32,630 bases of DNA, taken from Candidatus Iainarchaeum sp. Lineage in GTDB: Archaea > Micrarchaeota > Micrarchaeia > Anstonellales > Bilamarchaeaceae. The notes beneath the pieces were generated by a model that was given only the letters and a program-made list of their open reading frames with translations, searched no databases and was not told where the DNA came from. The position numbers and the translations under genes are program-made. Numbering within the stretch: the first letter of the stretch is position 1; every line of letters begins with the position of its first letter. Shown here piece after piece: positions 16,230 through 24,424 of this stretch. Location: positions 1 to 32,630 of the forward strand of contig JAQTME010000011.1 in NCBI GenBank assembly GCA_028714535.1, in the 5' to 3' direction.

Positions 16230-18737
16230 ATGTGCAACCTGTATCTCGAAGGCACCAGAGCCATAGTGGACTTGGCCAAATGCCCCTATGAGTTCGCCTC
16301 CCCCGAGTTCCTCAACCTCCACCTGAAAGACCTGTCGACGACCGAATCGCCAATAAAGACCATCCGCTACGAAGAGGAGATTGTCGTCGAGCTGGATGAG
16401 CAGAAGAGTCTCATACTGACCGAATATGCGGCGTTCATCCGCCAACTGGAGATGATAATCCTCAGGGAGGACATCTACGGCCTCAAGCAGGACCCTGCCT
16501 ACGACACCAGGCGGGCGCTGATAAAGCGCTTCTACGAATACGTGTTCCTCAATCCGCTCCTTGCCGCGCAGCAGCTGGACGACTATAACGAAAACGAGCC
16601 CGAGAAGTCAATATACCAGAAGGGCTTCCAGACCTTCAAGGGCTGGGTGGCAGGCATACTGAAGCGGTACACCTCCACCCGGCTATACAACCTTGTGAAG
16701 GAAACCGGCGACCTGCGCGCGGCATTCCTGCAGATCGTCGGGCTTAAGACGCTCTATTTCGTCCCGTCCCTTGTCCTGGACATCCCAAAGAACGCAGTTC
16801 CCATCAACACGCCTGAGGGTCACTACATGCTTCCGTTCGGCGTGGAAGTGCAGATATACGAGATTCCGGGCGAGGAGGCGTACCTCTACGTCCAGAAGAA
16901 CAATTCCATATCCGCCCTGAAGCCTGAGCTGAACAAGCTGCTGAAGGCGACCATAAACGAGCAGTTCAAGGAGCAGTTCACCAACGTGGACTGGGACATC
17001 CTCATGAACCTCAAGACCAGGGAGTACAGGCAGTTCTTCATAGACAAGGCGCTCATAGAGGGCATCCCGATAACGCCGCAGGAAGCCATGGCCATGGGCC
17101 GCGAGTGCTCGGCCTGGGTGGTCGGCCTCGGCGCGCATATAGAGAACCTCGCACTTGACAAGGAGAACGTCACTGACATCTACATAGACAGCGAGAACTC
17201 GCCCCTGTACATCGAGCACAGGAAGTTCGGGCTGTGCCACACGCTCTTCAGGTACAACCGCGACCTGCTCGACCACGCCTTCAGGAACATCGTCTATACG
17301 CTCAAGGGCGTGAGAAAATTCGACGAATCCAGCCCCATCCTCGACGTGGTGCTCAAGCGGCTTTCTATGAGGTGCCACCTCCAAAGGCCGCCGGCGACCT
17401 TCGAGGAGCTGCAGGGCGCGCTGAGGATAATGAAGGAGGAGCCTTTCACATACGCGCAATACCTCAACTTCCGCTCCTTCACGCCGTTCTTCGCAGGCTA
17501 CGACGACACCATGGTCTCGCTCGGCTGCTCCGAGGCGGTGCTCGGCCTGAAAGGCGTAGGAAAGACAGCGTTCACGGCTGCGAAAATAACCTCCATAGGC
17601 ACGCGCAGGAGGATAATCCCAGTCCAGGACATCGAGGAGATCCCGGTCCGCGCCTTCAGGAAGCGCGGCTTCCACATCGGCGCAGCCAGGGTGCAGAGCT
17701 CGGACTCCGAGGAAACCACGACCAAGGAGCTGGACCTGGTCACCATGGCAAACGTGCTCCTGCGCATGGGCGATGCCGCGCTCATCATCAACGAAGTGCG
17801 TTCCCGTGTCGCCGTGCAGGGCATCATCAACCTGCTCAACACCCAGCCCGGCGTGTTCCTCCTCTACAACCTGCACGCCGAATCGCTCCGCGACATCCAG
17901 GACCGGCTCGAACTGGTCTTCGGCATGCCGGCCGCCAGCATGTACGCGACCGACCGCTACACGTTCCTCAAGAAGATCAGGTTCGGCAGGCGCGGCAGGA
18001 TATACCGCGTCCTCGGCTTCGAGTACGAGAGCGACGTGGAGGAGAAGAAGTTCGTGGAGATATTCCGCTTCCGCCGCGGCGACGGCATAGAGAAGTGCAC
18101 CTGGGAGGCGAAGTTCGTGCGCAACCCCGAGGCCGCCCAATGGGACTTCAGCAAGGTTGACCTGAAGAAGCTGTCCAAGGACCTCGACCTGGCATTCATC
18201 CCGCCTGCCCTGGCCAGGAGGAGCGAGGAGACCGGCATATCGCCTGAGCAATACGTCATGCAGGCGTTCTGGAAGGGCAAGATGTACTATGACATCTACA
18301 GGCTGAGCCAGCAGCTGAACGACAAGCTGCTGCTCGAGCTGGACTTCGTCCTGAAGGTCAACACGGCCGCATCGAGGCTGCTCGTGTCCATGGAAAAGGA
18401 CCAGGGCGAGATAGACTTCGGCGATGCATGGGCCAAATGGGAGCCGATGTTCAAGGAAATCGTCAAGACCGAGGTGGAGAAAAGGAAGCTCGGCGGCCCG
18501 GTGGAGATACCGGAGGTCGCCGTAGCCGCGCCCGGCCGCACCGTCGGAGGACGGGAAGTGCCGCCTCCCCCTTCGAAAGCCGCAGAAGAGGAGGGGGCCG
18601 GCGAGGAAGAGGGGGAAGAGGAGCCGGAACCGCCCAGGCCTACGCCCAAAAAGGAGGCCAAAGAGACCACTACAAAATCACTGCTCGACCGCCTCCGGGA
18701 GAAGAAAAAGGAGTCAGAGAAGAAAGGGAAGAAGTAG
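16230..18737 (+). CDS. Type II/IV secretion system ATPase, TadA/CpaF/VirB11-like
   Basis: 835 residues from ATG 16230; the frame is open to a TTG at 16215, but the TATA spacing favours the ATG. The core matches the GspE/TadA/FlaI family. VTDIYID and LYIEHRKFG mark the N-terminal domain, RLSMRCHLQRPP the linker and RIIPVQDIEEI the Asp box. The Walker A GLKGVGKT is at 439-446, the Walker B with INEVRS at about 520-525, and the His box reads YNLHAES. The P-loop departs from the usual TGSGKT. Such ATPases power pilus assembly, archaella or secretion. At least 200 extra N-terminal residues and a Glu/Pro/Lys-rich tail (about 755-835, ending KKKESEKKGKK) make it longer than most relatives. No TadC-type membrane partner, pilin or archaellin is beside it, so the machine it drives cannot be named. 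Two membrane kinases lie just upstream. Confidence 0.9.
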   Translation: MCNLYLEGTRAIVDLAKCPYEFASPEFLNLHLKDLSTTESPIKTIRYEEEIVVELDEQKSLILTEYAAFIRQLEMIILREDIYGLKQDPAYDTRRALIKRFYEYVFLNPLLAAQQLDDYNENEPEKSIYQKGFQTFKGWVAGILKRYTSTRLYNLVKETGDLRAAFLQIVGLKTLYFVPSLVLDIPKNAVPINTPEGHYMLPFGVEVQIYEIPGEEAYLYVQKNNSISALKPELNKLLKATINEQFKEQFTNVDWDILMNLKTREYRQFFIDKALIEGIPITPQEAMAMGRECSAWVVGLGAHIENLALDKENVTDIYIDSENSPLYIEHRKFGLCHTLFRYNRDLLDHAFRNIVYTLKGVRKFDESSPILDVVLKRLSMRCHLQRPPATFEELQGALRIMKEEPFTYAQYLNFRSFTPFFAGYDDTMVSLGCSEAVLGLKGVGKTAFTAAKITSIGTRRRIIPVQDIEEIPVRAFRKRGFHIGAARVQSSDSEETTTKELDLVTMANVLLRMGDAALIINEVRSRVAVQGIINLLNTQPGVFLLYNLHAESLRDIQDRLELVFGMPAASMYATDRYTFLKKIRFGRRGRIYRVLGFEYESDVEEKKFVEIFRFRRGDGIEKCTWEAKFVRNPEAAQWDFSKVDLKKLSKDLDLAFIPPALARRSEETGISPEQYVMQAFWKGKMYYDIYRLSQQLNDKLLLELDFVLKVNTAASRLLVSMEKDQGEIDFGDAWAKWEPMFKEIVKTEVEKRKLGGPVEIPEVAVAAPGRTVGGREVPPPPSKAAEEEGAGEEEGEEEPEPPRPTPKKEAKETTTKSLLDRLREKKKESEKKGKK

Positions 18738-18738
18738 C

Positions 18739-19890
18739 CTACGCTTTCATGAACTTGGCGATGCGGTTGAACGCCTCGTCGAGCTGCTCGGGTTTCGGCA
18801 GGAACACCATGCGGAATGCCTTGCCCTGCATCTTGGGCGCGAACCCGGAGCCGGGCACTGTGACCACGCCGTGCCTGAGGAGCCCGTGCACGAACTCCTT
18901 GTCGTCCTTCCACGGCCCGTCGACGTTGATGAACGCGTAGAACGCGCCCTTCGGCGATGAGGTGCTGAGGCCCTCGATCTCGTTGACGCGCTTCATGACC
19001 ACGTCGCGGCGTATCCTGAGCTCCGCGTTGAACTTCTTTATGTGGTCGTGCGGGCCCTTTATGGCCGCGATATAGGCGCGCTGCATCTCCCAGTTGACCG
19101 AGAGCCGCTGGTTGCACAGCCTCTGCATCGCCTCCTTAACCTTGTCCCAGCCCTGGCCGTGGAAGGCAAGGTAGCCTGCGCGCGCACCAGGGTATATGTA
19201 GTTCTTCGACAGGCTGTTGCCGCAGACGACCGGCACGTCCTTGCAGATGTCGCGCATGTGCGTTATCTCGCCGTCGAACACCATCTGGTCGTAGACGTCG
19301 TCTGATATTATGGGGAGCTTGAACTCGCCTGCGAGGTCCACGATGCCCTCCAGCGTCTTGCGCGAATATACCGCGCCGGTGGGGTTGTTCGGGTTGATTA
19401 CGAGTATGGCCTTTGTATAGCCGGTTATGTTCTTCCTCATGCTGTCCAAATCAGGCTCGAAATGCTCGTCAGAGTCGTAGAACTCCACTGTTCCGTAGCT
19501 TATGCGCTCCTTGGTGAGGTAGAGCGGGTAGGTCGGCGTCGGGAGTATGATGTTCCTCCCGGGGTCGACCAGTGCCTGGAAAAGGAAGTCAATGCCCTCG
19601 CTAAGGCCCGCGGTTATGAAAACGTCCTCCGGGGCCACCTTCTCGTACCCTGCGACCGTCCGTTTGAGCTCAGGGTCCCCGTCCGACGGCGCATAGCCCG
19701 AGTAGTTCTGCTTCAATGCGTCGGCTGCAGCGTCAAGCACGTGCTGCGGCGGCCTGAAGCCGAACGGTGCAGGGTCGCCTATGTTGAGCCAGATCATCTG
19801 GATGCCCTGCTTCTCGAGCTTCTTGGCCTCCTGCACTATGTCCCTTATGGGGTACGTGACAAGTTCGCTGCGCTTCGACGCTTCAATCAA
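18739..19890 (-). CDS. PLP-dependent class I/II aminotransferase, alanine/aspartate aminotransferase-like
   Basis: 383 residues from a TTG start 4 nt after the spt4 stop. This is a fold-type I aminotransferase. SGYAPSDGDPELK is an N-terminal substrate-loop segment, NPNNPTG is at 166-172, and the Asp of SDDVYDQM contacts the PLP ring nitrogen. SLSKNY holds the Schiff-base lysine K229, GARAGY follows at 235-240, and an Arg in KAFRMVFLP is the expected substrate carboxylate clamp. The sequence most resembles AlaA-type alanine/glutamate aminotransferases, but the exact substrate cannot be fixed from motifs. It is the last gene of an apparent rpo7-spt4-aminotransferase operon. Its 3' end lies 1 nt from the convergent TadA-like gene. 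Confidence 0.92.
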   Translation of the reverse strand: MIEASKRSELVTYPIRDIVQEAKKLEKQGIQMIWLNIGDPAPFGFRPPQHVLDAAADALKQNYSGYAPSDGDPELKRTVAGYEKVAPEDVFITAGLSEGIDFLFQALVDPGRNIILPTPTYPLYLTKERISYGTVEFYDSDEHFEPDLDSMRKNITGYTKAILVINPNNPTGAVYSRKTLEGIVDLAGEFKLPIISDDVYDQMVFDGEITHMRDICKDVPVVCGNSLSKNYIYPGARAGYLAFHGQGWDKVKEAMQRLCNQRLSVNWEMQRAYIAAIKGPHDHIKKFNAELRIRRDVVMKRVNEIEGLSTSSPKGAFYAFINVDGPWKDDKEFVHGLLRHGVVTVPGSGFAPKMQGKAFRMVFLPKPEQLDEAFNRIAKFMKA

Positions 19891-19894
19891 GCAA

Positions 19895-20077
19895 TCACTT
19901 CACTTTGATGGCATAGCTGCCCACTGCATTCACTTCGACGACCTTGGCTATCTCAGAGCGCTCGGGGTCGAGCACGATGACCATGCCCGAGAACTTCTCC
20001 GAAAGCTCGCCCCCGCACTTCGGGCAGGCCTTGTAGTCCGTATAGATTATGTAGCGGCAGTTCTTGCAGGCCCTCAT
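19895..20077 (-). CDS. spt4: Transcription elongation factor Spt4 (RpoE'')
   Basis: 60 residues, the usual size for archaeal Spt4. A zinc site is formed by C4, C7, C18 and C21 (RACKNC and ACPKCGG), followed by the beta-strand region SGMVIVLDPERSEIAKVV. Spt4 binds Spt5 and stabilises elongating RNA polymerase. Its start overlaps the rpo7 stop by 4 nt (ATGA), the conserved archaeal arrangement in which rpo7 and spt4 are translationally coupled. No spt5 gene is in the window. Confidence 0.95.
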   Translation of the reverse strand: MRACKNCRYIIYTDYKACPKCGGELSEKFSGMVIVLDPERSEIAKVVEVNAVGSYAIKVK

Positions 20078-20661
20078 TTGGCATCACCCTTTTTCTTCTT
20101 CTTCTCGGCCTTGGCCGGCGCGGCCTTCTTTGGCTTGAACCATTCCGGCTTGCCCAGCCCGTCAGGCCTCATGGTAAGGCCTATCTTCGTGTCGGACGAG
20201 GTGGACTTCAGGCTCACCGTGGATACCTTGACCAGCACCTCGTCGCCCTTTTTGACGGCCCTGCCTGCCTCCCTGGACGAGAGCGTCTTGGCCTTCTTGT
20301 CGTAGTAGTACTTCTCCTTGCCTATCTGGGAGACGTGCAGGAGCCCCTGGAACGGCCCTATGGACGCGAAGGCGCCGAACTCGACTATCTCCTTCACCTC
20401 TGCCCTGTAGACCTCGTTGACCACAGGGATGAACGTGAGCGCCTCGAACGACACGGTGTAGTATGCGCCGCTGTCGCCCGGTATGATGGCTCCCTCGGTG
20501 AGCACCTTGGGCTGGTCTATGGAGAGCACGATGCCCAGGTCCTTGTATATGCGGCCCTCGTAGCGCTCGCGCAATATCCGTTGAACGGCATCTTCGAGCT
20601 CGCTGCCGAACATTTCCGGCGGTACGCGTATGCGGTCCTCTATCGTCTTGATGTGGTACAT
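20074..20661 (-). CDS. rpo7: DNA-directed RNA polymerase subunit Rpo7 (RpoE')
   Basis: 195 residues. The start is ATG at 20659-20661, preceded by GGAGG; the longer open frame upstream runs through the neighbouring gene and is rejected. The N-terminal half is the RNP-like tip domain (MYHIKTIEDRIRVPPEMFG...). The C-terminal half is an S1/OB RNA-binding domain (AEVKEIVEFGAFASIGPFQGLLHVSQI). Rpo7 pairs with Rpo4 to form the polymerase stalk that contacts nascent RNA and factor TFE. A Lys/Ala-rich tail (KKAAPAKAEKKKKKGDAK) extends beyond the usual end. It leads an operon with spt4 and an aminotransferase gene. Confidence 0.95.
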   Translation of the reverse strand: MYHIKTIEDRIRVPPEMFGSELEDAVQRILRERYEGRIYKDLGIVLSIDQPKVLTEGAIIPGDSGAYYTVSFEALTFIPVVNEVYRAEVKEIVEFGAFASIGPFQGLLHVSQIGKEKYYYDKKAKTLSSREAGRAVKKGDEVLVKVSTVSLKSTSSDTKIGLTMRPDGLGKPEWFKPKKAAPAKAEKKKKKGDAK

Positions 20662-20746
20662 AAATCGATCCTCCGTCAGTCGCCTTCTGCATGCGCAAAA
20701 GGAGAGTCTAGCCGGCTTCTGCCGACGTAACTGCTTTGTTGGAGGC

Positions 20747-20757
20747 TCTTTAAAAAG
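20747..20757 (-). promoter_or_regulatory. Promoter of the rpo7-spt4-aminotransferase operon
   Basis: On the minus strand this reads CTTTTTAAAGA, beginning a few bases after the stop of the PLP fusion gene. RNA would start near 20727, giving a leader of about 65 nt that ends in GGAGG before the rpo7 ATG. This is one of the few long leaders in the window. Confidence 0.5.
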
Positions 20758-20764
20758 GGCTATG

Positions 20765-22177
20765 TCAGCGGATGGGGCGAGTGGGGTCATACCCACGGAC
20801 GTAATAGCCGCCGAAGCTGTATTTCCCGTACAGGAACGGGATTTCCGGGTGGAGTGTTTCACATCTAAAAGTGCCCTTCTCATATCTCAGTTGCAAATCC
20901 GCCATCATCAACCTTGTTATGTTATCGGTGGTCATGCTCGCAAGCCTTTGGTAGCGGACATAGAATTCAAGTTCCCTTGGCGTTATATCGCTGTAGTCCA
21001 GTCCGCTGGCGCTTTCTGCGCCCATGCCCCTGATTAGGTACAGCATTTCCTTGCCTTCCTTCTCATCCACGATTGAGCTCCGGTCTTTGTCAGCATAGAT
21101 GTAGGCTTCTCTCCAGAGCGCCCGGTAAGCCAGATTTTCCCTGTCGGCGAGCAGTCCCCATCCAGCAGCGATCACCGCCACTGCGGTTCCAAGCGCCACG
21201 GCCGCATATTTCAGTCCCCGTAACAGCCTTCTCATCCATCTCTTTTCGACCGCGGACTGGTCATAGATGCCCTTGCCTGTGTTTATGATGACTACTGTGT
21301 CAGTAGGTTTGAGGTCGTATTTCACAGCGCCGCAGAACGCAGCCGCCGCGGACGGCTCTGCTGAAATGCCATGTGCATTCAGCCACTTGTACTCTCCTGC
21401 CAGCTCCCCTTCGCCGGCAGTCCTGAGCTCTATCCTGCCCTCGGCAACCATCTTCTTGACCAGAGGGTTGAACTTCGAGTATCCGCTCACCAGCTTGTCT
21501 GCTATGCTCCGTCCTGGCTTTTTGAGGAATTCCTTCGCCTTCGCCAGGATGTTCTGCCTTATGGTCACGCCGACGATTTTCGGGGCCCCATTGCCCCAGG
21601 TTTCGGCTGCCTGGGCTGCAAGCTCGGTTGCAAGTTCCCCGCCGCCAACAGGGCAGAAGATGTAGGTCGGCTTTACGCCGTCTGCGGCGATTTCCTTGAT
21701 TATCTGGCGGTAGCCATCCACAAGGCCGTGGCTTTCGACGCTGATGACGTTCTTTTCATCCACATGCCTGCCTGTCCGTTCACTCACGCACCTCATGGCA
21801 ATGTCCCTGAGCGCATCATCGCTTATTATCCCGCGTGAGAGGTCCATCCGATGGACGATTGAGCAGCTTTCCAGCTTTTTTCTTACGGCCCTTGGAATGC
21901 CCTTGTCTACGACGTTGACAACCTGCACCTTCTGGCCGTTTTTATCGTTCCAGGCATTCGCCAGCATGCCCATGCTGTACCCTGAATTGCCTGAAGTTAT
22001 GTGCACAAAAATCGCGTTCGGGTTGTCTGAGGCCTCTAGGAGGGCGACACAACGCCTGTCCTTGAACGTGCCGAAGGGGGTCTTATCCTCCCTCTTGACG
22101 TAGACGGTGGCGCCACACCTGCCGGTGAGCTCTATGCTCTTGTATAACGGGGTGCTGCCTACCTTTAGCTGGCCCAT
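20765..22177 (-). CDS. PLP fold-type II enzyme (threonine synthase-like) fused to membrane helix and EF-hand-like domain
   Basis: 470 residues. Residues 1-305 are a threonine synthase/cysteine synthase-type PLP enzyme. The Schiff-base lysine is expected at K39 in GTFKDRR, SGNSG lies at 62-66, and the glycine-rich phosphate loop GGGELA is at 178-183. EPSAAAAF is at 274-281 and NTGKG near 299-303. Residues 323-344 form a membrane helix. The part beyond it holds an EF-hand-like loop D363-E374 (DKDRSSIVDEKE) and an aromatic C-terminal region. Family members are normally soluble, so this would be a membrane-tethered enzyme with a possible calcium-binding domain outside. A Met at 315 (MRRLLRGLKY) begins what could once have been a separate small protein. 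The substrate is uncertain; no other threonine-pathway gene is nearby. Confidence 0.85.
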   Translation of the reverse strand: MGQLKVGSTPLYKSIELTGRCGATVYVKREDKTPFGTFKDRRCVALLEASDNPNAIFVHITSGNSGYSMGMLANAWNDKNGQKVQVVNVVDKGIPRAVRKKLESCSIVHRMDLSRGIISDDALRDIAMRCVSERTGRHVDEKNVISVESHGLVDGYRQIIKEIAADGVKPTYIFCPVGGGELATELAAQAAETWGNGAPKIVGVTIRQNILAKAKEFLKKPGRSIADKLVSGYSKFNPLVKKMVAEGRIELRTAGEGELAGEYKWLNAHGISAEPSAAAAFCGAVKYDLKPTDTVVIINTGKGIYDQSAVEKRWMRRLLRGLKYAAVALGTAVAVIAAGWGLLADRENLAYRALWREAYIYADKDRSSIVDEKEGKEMLYLIRGMGAESASGLDYSDITPRELEFYVRYQRLASMTTDNITRLMMADLQLRYEKGTFRCETLHPEIPFLYGKYSFGGYYVRGYDPTRPIR

Positions 22178-22207
22178 GGTTCTCGCATCTATACGTGCGC
22201 GATTGTT

Positions 22208-22216
22208 CTTTTAAAT
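22208..22216 (-). promoter_or_regulatory. TATA box for the PLP fusion gene
   Basis: On the minus strand this reads ATTTAAAAG, about 35 nt before the ATG at 22177. It predicts a short leader without a clear Shine-Dalgarno. Confidence 0.45.
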
Positions 22217-22285
22217 GTTTCTTTATGGTTTTTCGTGGTCATACCCCTGATTTTGCGGTCCCCTCCCGCTGTACGGCGGCAGCAT

Positions 22286-22294
22286 CAATATATG
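22286..22294 (+). promoter_or_regulatory. TATA-like box for the HerA/VirB4-like ATPase gene
   Basis: CAATATATG lies about 39 nt before the ATG at 22329. RNA would begin near 22315 with a leader of about 14 nt. It shares the 150-nt divergent gap 22178-22328 with the promoter of the PLP fusion gene; nothing else was seen in that gap. Confidence 0.4.
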
Positions 22295-22328
22295 CGGCAA
22301 AGGGGCGAATGATTACAAGTGGTTTATT

Positions 22329-24422
22329 ATGGAAGTAAGGGAAATGCACCTCTACTCGGAAAAGGTGGAGGCCGAGGACGTCAAGAACCTGTTCAACAGG
22401 GTCACCAAGTCCAGTTTCCCGCTTTTCGGCTTCCTGGAGCTTTCCGAGATCCTCTCCCTGAACGCCCTGACGCTGGTGGTGAAGCGCAACAACAACACCG
22501 TCCGGTTCTACCTCAAGGAGAAGGGATGTCTCCAGAACATATCCGCGCTCGTCTTCCCGTTCAGGCTCTGCGAAACGACTATTCTCAAGCTCTCCCACGG
22601 CTCCTTCTTCCCGTTCCCGCGCATGTACATGATAGGCGGCGGCAGCCACGACTTGCTGGACTTCATACTCAAGGAGAAGATAGAGCAGCTCACGCTCAAC
22701 ATCACGAAGGTGCTGGGCAAGTCCGTGGTGACCGGCACGGCCATAGACGAGAACGGCCACAAGGGCATAGTGTCCATAGCCAGCCCGGACAAGTTCCTGA
22801 AAATCAACCTGGAGAAGAACCCGTCCATCTACATCGAGCTGCTTGAGCCCCTGCCCAAGCAGATATCCATGAGCTCGCGCTACCCTGTCTTCGAGGAGCA
22901 GGGCATGAGCATGGGGGTGGACAACTTCGACCCCCTGCAGCACACGGTCATAGCAGGCACGTCCGGCTCAGGCAAGACCAAGGGCATGTACGTGCTCCTC
23001 AAGGCGGTGGAGGAGAAATACAGGGATGGCGTCAGGGTGGTGGTCGTGGACCCCCACGGCGAGTTCGCCAAGCTGCTCCCCCACGCGCACATCGTGAACT
23101 TCGTTGACAATTATGTAGAGCCGCTTGACGTGGGAAGGGACCGCACGCCCATGCTGACGCAGCTGGTGTCCCAGCTGCTGGCGTCATCCGTCGGCCAGGA
23201 GAACAAATACTCGGAGAGGGTGCTGTTCTACACGGTCCACCTGCTCTCATCCATAGGCAAGCTGAGCCTGGGCAACATAAGCCTGCTCCTGACCGACCCG
23301 TCTGTCAAGGCCGAGTACGTCGGCATGTGCGACAATGACGAGGTGAAGCGGTTCTTCGACGAGGAATACAATGACATACACATGCACCACTTCAACGATG
23401 CGATACTCCCGATACTCAACTTCATAGGCGAATACCAGCTCTACCTGGGCAAGGAGAAGAAGCAGGAGAGCCTGCAGGAGCTGCTCAGGAAGAACAGGAT
23501 CACAATCATCTCGTTCGACCCGCACTTCTTCGGGAGGCGCATGATAAGCTTCCTCGCAGGCGCGGTGATAAACCAGATGTACATAATGGCCATAACCGGC
23601 AAGCTCCAGGAGAAGCCCACCGTGCTCGTCGTAGACGAGTTCCCGCGGGTGGAGACAAGGGTCACCAAGGACATTCTCGCCGAGACGAGGAAATTCAACC
23701 TCTTCGCAAGGCTCTCCTGCCAGTATCTCGGCCAGCTCAGCAAGGAGGTCCTGGACTCCATAGTGTCCAACTCCCGCAACATCATATGCTTCAAGGTGAA
23801 CAGGCAGGACGCGACCATGCTCAGTTCCATCATGGAGATAAAGGTCGAGGAGTATTTCAAGAAGCACAGGGCGACGACCGAGCTGGAGGAATCCAAGAAG
23901 GAGATGTTCGTCAGGCTCCACCAGCGGGAGTGCATAGTGCGGCTGTTCGACGGCAACAAATACCTCCTGCCCATGAAGGTCAGGATAGTGGACGTTGCCA
24001 AATGGGGGCTGAGGGACGGCGTTGCCCCGCCCTACCAGCCGGCGCGCAGCCCACCCGGTCCATCCCCTTATCCTTCAGCCAGGGCTCCTGTGCCCGCTGA
24101 CAGTACCGAGTTCCCTCCGGCTGCCAGGGGCCTCTACTACAATGGAGCGCAGCCCAGGGGCCGGGAAGCAGGCGTAGGGGAAGGGGATCGGGAAGCAGGC
24201 GAGCAGCAGGACGGCGGTGAGCAGCAGAACGAGGATAAGGCGAGGCAGGAGAGGCCTGAACTGCCAGGGCCCATGGAGGAGAACGCCCTCCTCAGGGAGA
24301 CCCCTGAGGCGATATACCAGCTCGAGAAGGCAAAGCTCGCAGCAGTGCAGAACGGCGCTCCCAAGCCGCCCCCGGCAGAGCCTTCCTCCGGCGCAAAAGG
24401 CGGCAAAAAGCCGAAAAAGTGA
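22329..24422 (+). CDS. HerA/VirB4-like translocation ATPase
   Basis: 697 residues. An N-terminal domain of about 190 residues precedes a RecA-like ATPase of the HerA/FtsK/VirB4 class. Walker A GTSGSGKT is at 210-217, followed by VVVVDPHGEF, and Walker B VLVVDEFPRV has D436 and E437. A sensor-like segment LSCQYLGQL and NSRNIICFKV follow, as in VirB4/TraG-type proteins. The last ~130 residues are a disordered Pro/Gly/Gln/Glu-rich tail ending in KGGKKPKK. HerA proteins pump DNA during repair with NurA; VirB4-type proteins drive type IV secretion. No nurA, mre11 or rad50 is adjacent, and a TadA-like ATPase is encoded 3.6 kb upstream, so a secretion or DNA-transfer role is possible but unproven. 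The gene ends 2 nt from the convergent module protein B. Confidence 0.88.
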   Translation: MEVREMHLYSEKVEAEDVKNLFNRVTKSSFPLFGFLELSEILSLNALTLVVKRNNNTVRFYLKEKGCLQNISALVFPFRLCETTILKLSHGSFFPFPRMYMIGGGSHDLLDFILKEKIEQLTLNITKVLGKSVVTGTAIDENGHKGIVSIASPDKFLKINLEKNPSIYIELLEPLPKQISMSSRYPVFEEQGMSMGVDNFDPLQHTVIAGTSGSGKTKGMYVLLKAVEEKYRDGVRVVVVDPHGEFAKLLPHAHIVNFVDNYVEPLDVGRDRTPMLTQLVSQLLASSVGQENKYSERVLFYTVHLLSSIGKLSLGNISLLLTDPSVKAEYVGMCDNDEVKRFFDEEYNDIHMHHFNDAILPILNFIGEYQLYLGKEKKQESLQELLRKNRITIISFDPHFFGRRMISFLAGAVINQMYIMAITGKLQEKPTVLVVDEFPRVETRVTKDILAETRKFNLFARLSCQYLGQLSKEVLDSIVSNSRNIICFKVNRQDATMLSSIMEIKVEEYFKKHRATTELEESKKEMFVRLHQRECIVRLFDGNKYLLPMKVRIVDVAKWGLRDGVAPPYQPARSPPGPSPYPSARAPVPADSTEFPPAARGLYYNGAQPRGREAGVGEGDREAGEQQDGGEQQNEDKARQERPELPGPMEENALLRETPEAIYQLEKAKLAAVQNGAPKPPPAEPSSGAKGGKKPKK

Positions 24423-24424
24423 CG

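Noticed and set aside
16683-18251. 522-codon minus-strand frame opposite the TadA-like ATPase
   Set aside because: It is antisense to a gene with clear Walker motifs, and its product is low-complexity with no recognisable domain.
20662-20883. N-terminal extension of the rpo7 frame
   Set aside because: It runs across the promoter and into the PLP fusion gene, while GGAGG directly precedes the internal ATG at 20661, where Rpo7 similarity begins.
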